Origin: Mauremys mutica
Lineage: Eukaryota > Chordata > Testudines > Geoemydidae
Assembly (NCBI RefSeq): GCF_020497125.1
Contig: NC_059081.1
Location: 17,393,105 to 17,457,104 of the forward strand
DNA: 64,000 nt
Direction: 5' to 3'
Both the position numbers and the translations under genes were made by a program. The notes beneath the pieces were generated by a model. The model had not been told where the DNA came from and made no database searches. It saw nothing but the letters and a program-made list of their open reading frames with translations. Each line of letters opens with the position of its first letter. The first letter of the stretch is position 1. This document shows, in pieces, positions 61,088 to 64,000 of this stretch.

Positions 61088-64000
61088 TTTTTTAATACTG
61101 TGTTTCCTTCTTGTCTTGTAGTGTTGGTTTCATCCAGTTTTGTTTTTCCTATTATGAACTGATCCTCATGCAAACAAGTTACTCCTTTAAAGCCCCTCCT
61201 GATGACACTTGGATGTCTGTCAGGCATCTGCCATTCTTTGTATATACTGTAGTAAGGCAGGTTGACAAGTCCGCAGCGCTGCAGGTTGTTCTTAATGTTG
61301 CTATGATGAAGCAAACTAGGGTGGTAGTGGCTGAGTTAATATTCCTGTGTGGTTTATCTGCAGAAGTTAGACTGATACATGAGAGAGAGAGAGAGAGATC
61401 ATGCACTAGAAGGACTTCATAACCAGCTAATTGCTTGCATGGGTACCTTTCCAATGAATTCTGATAGATATCTAACAGATTTTTAGTTTGTGAAGATAAT
61501 GATCTTCAAGAATGACTCTTCTGCCCTTCTCCTTTTAAAAGGAAAATACTTTATCTTTTTTACTATTTTTCTGATGCAAAGCAAATCCAGTGCTCCTTAA
61601 GTTGAATTATTCTGTTAATGAGGGCTAGGTTATAAATTGAATTCTGCATAATTCCTAAAGGAATAATGCTAGTTCATGCTTGTATTGTATATCACCTTAC
61701 TCATCTAGTATTAAAGAAGGATTCTAGCTGGAACTTGGTCAGGCTAGATGGTACTTGCAACAAATTCTCCATGTGTAACTTAAAAAAATCTCAATTAAAA
61801 AATTTGTTCTGATGGGCCAAAGTAGGACACCATATTTGGATCTTTGACATATTAGACGACACAGCAATTTGTGAATCAAGTCTCTGGACTACTGCTTTCT
61901 CAGAGTAACACGTTGCGTGGACTGATTTTTTGTGTGTGTGTTTATTGCCTAAAGTTCAGCCCACTGTCATGACCTTCCCATGGTCTAGTTGTTTGGCCTA
62001 TAGTCATCTTATTCTGCATTTTCTTTGATACAAAATAGAAATGACTGTTTTGTATTCTGCTTGCCTCCTTTCATTCTACCTGATACAGGGAATTAATAGA
62101 ATCAAAGAGATTCAGACAATTGCAAACTTGATTTTTCAGGGTAGCCTGGTGGTTCTGTATGGAAATGCTGAAGGGAGCTGCAAATGGTCCCTTGGGCTGC
62201 ATTTTGATTAGCTAGCTACTTGACTGCTACTTGAACTTTCCTAACATTGAACTGAATTCAGTAGTATGTTAATGGAAGATGGCAGCACAGCAGGTGTGAT
62301 GAGAGGGGACCAGTACTGAAAAAGTTTAGTCTTTCTAAAATCATATTAATGCTTTGCAACTGAAGTTTCTGAAGTGTTAGAAAAGATGTTCACATTTTGG
62401 AATGTTTTTAACTCTTAACTTATTGCTATTCCTGATAGTGCTTTCAGATCAAGCTGTAAATTTTTCTTTAAAGAAACCTTTTCAGATATGGAAGAAAAAT
62501 GTGAATTAAGAGGCTGTATACTCTCATTATACTGATGTAGCCTCAACTTGAATGTAACATTCAACTTTAGTCACATGACTGCCAACTTCAGAACAGAAAC
62601 AGTTCAGAGAAGGGCATCAGAAATGAGGCTTGAAGGAGAAGGACAGAGGGCTCATAAATTAAATTAAAAATAGGACTATTTGGTTAATAACTGAGAAGAA
62701 TAAGAAAGAGCTAGCGGTATATACAAAATAGAGTAGAGAAGGCCAACCAGAAGTTACTGTTTCCTAGTAATAATACAAGAACAAGAAAACACTCAATAAA
62801 AGGAAATATGTCAAAAGGAAATACTTTCTAACATCAGTTATGATTTAACCTGAGCAACTCATTGTCACAGGATATCGGAATAACAACATTTAGACTAGCA
62901 TAAAAAGTTAAAGGGTCTATTGATCCTCAGGCTTCAGAGTATAATAATTGTCAGCTGGACATGGAAAGAAACTTTTTTGTACAATTTACAGTAATTTATG
63001 GAGATTTTCAGATAATCTCTGAAGCATCTGGCATTGGCCACTCTTGTGGGGGTTAGAGGGATCATTCGTGTTTGCTCGAGTATGACTATTTCCATGGTCT
63101 CATGGCTGCTTTTCATTTATTTTTTAGCAATTTTGCTCTCTAAGTAGAGTACTTTGACTATTCATTTTTATTAAATAACTCAATTCAACTGCATGTCTGT
63201 ACTACTTGTATAGACATAATTCAATGTACTATTCCTTGCAGTAGTGCACTGTTTTTAGAATATCTATCACTATTGCTCTCTCTGGTGTGGAAAATTAGAA
63301 AAACTGAGAGAATGGGTACTCCCACTATGAGCACATTATCTGCAGAGCTCACCCATTTCTAAGGCAGAGTCTACATATATTGCTAGTTATTAATGCTAAT
63401 GCAATACAGTGAAATCTGTCTTACATGATTAATTAAGACCAGAAAAATTAGTTCCTTAGTATAGTTGTGCTTTGGACCATGCAGTTACAGCCCCAAAGGT
63501 GTCTGCAACGCAGTATTGTAGGTCAAGTAGTCTGATTTTTATTGCAGGCCCTGACAAAGACATACATCTGTAAATCGGAGTTTAAAAAGGGCACTTGACT
63601 TTTAATTAAATTTAAAATGCTTGGAGTCCTCAAATATGACACTGTACCACTTTTAAAGTTTCTTCCATCTTGAGAGAGTTTACTGGTTCCAGTGGCATCC
63701 CCAACTTAAGTGATAGAAAATATTTCTCAAACCAATGAAAAGTGCCTTCTGTTTTAAAAGATTATCAATGCAGCTACTGTGCAAGGTCTTTAACATTAAG
63801 CAAAACTGAATGGGAAAGCTTGGGCTAACTTTACAGTCTGTTCAAGACAAAGGACTGACATCTGGAACTTCAGGTACTTCGTGCATTTACATGTAAACTA
63901 AAGCTTCAAATAAGATTAAGCTAAGGAAGAATCAGAAAAACTAAGCGCTGCATGATTTTTCCTCTTATCTACATTTATGACCTCCTGTGATTTTTACCAT

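Noticed and set aside
60745..61314. 189-aa minus-strand open frame, proline-rich
   Set aside because: It reads through a G-rich minisatellite and a TC microsatellite; composition explains the lack of stops and there is no domain.

Overview
This is a vertebrate nuclear DNA window, most likely from a cryptodiran turtle. Three things point there. CR1 is the dominant LINE, with the typical 3' end ATTCTATGATTCTAT. There is a tRNA-derived SINE with a CR1-like tail (35409-35551) of the tortoise/turtle type. There are also many short non-autonomous DNA transposons. Species assignment is inference.

The only host protein-coding gene recognised is MGAT5, the beta-1,6-N-acetylglucosaminyltransferase V of N-glycan branching, on the + strand. 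Two coding exons are present. The first (26101-26497, ATG at 26257) encodes the cytoplasmic tail, signal anchor and start of the stem. The second (41194-41361) encodes a further 56 codons of stem with three N-glycosylation sequons. Everything else is non-coding: the region upstream of the first coding exon (1-26100), a 14.7-kb intron (26498-41193), and the start of another long intron (41362-64000). The catalytic exons lie beyond the window.

The introns are full of mobile DNA. Region 1-26 kb holds several hAT-type elements with exact or near-exact 8-bp target-site duplications, MITEs whose ends carry GTCTACAC, two 192-bp pogo/Tigger-like MITEs, CR1 fragments and a solo LTR at 22478-23775. Region 28.5-31.5 kb is a four-layer nest: CR1, CR1 (opposite strand), hAT, CR1. 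Region 35.3-36.3 kb is a solo LTR carrying a SINE. Regions 39.3-40.9 kb and 45.8-47.8 kb are two copies of a palindromic hAT element made of inverted transposase C-terminal arms; the second copy is split by a full-length, open, polyadenylated RPS26 retrocopy. Region 50.6-51.7 kb is another solo LTR. Region 52.6-56.2 kb is a non-CR1 LINE interrupted by a Tigger1-like transposon. Region 58.5-60 kb looks like a Penelope-like remnant interrupted by a MITE.

I see no novel multi-gene system. The most interesting items are the duplicated palindromic hAT structure, the intact RPS26 retrocopy in a CR1-dominated genome, and the readable nesting order of insertions. Repeat family names come from recognition of sequence and ends, not from a database search.
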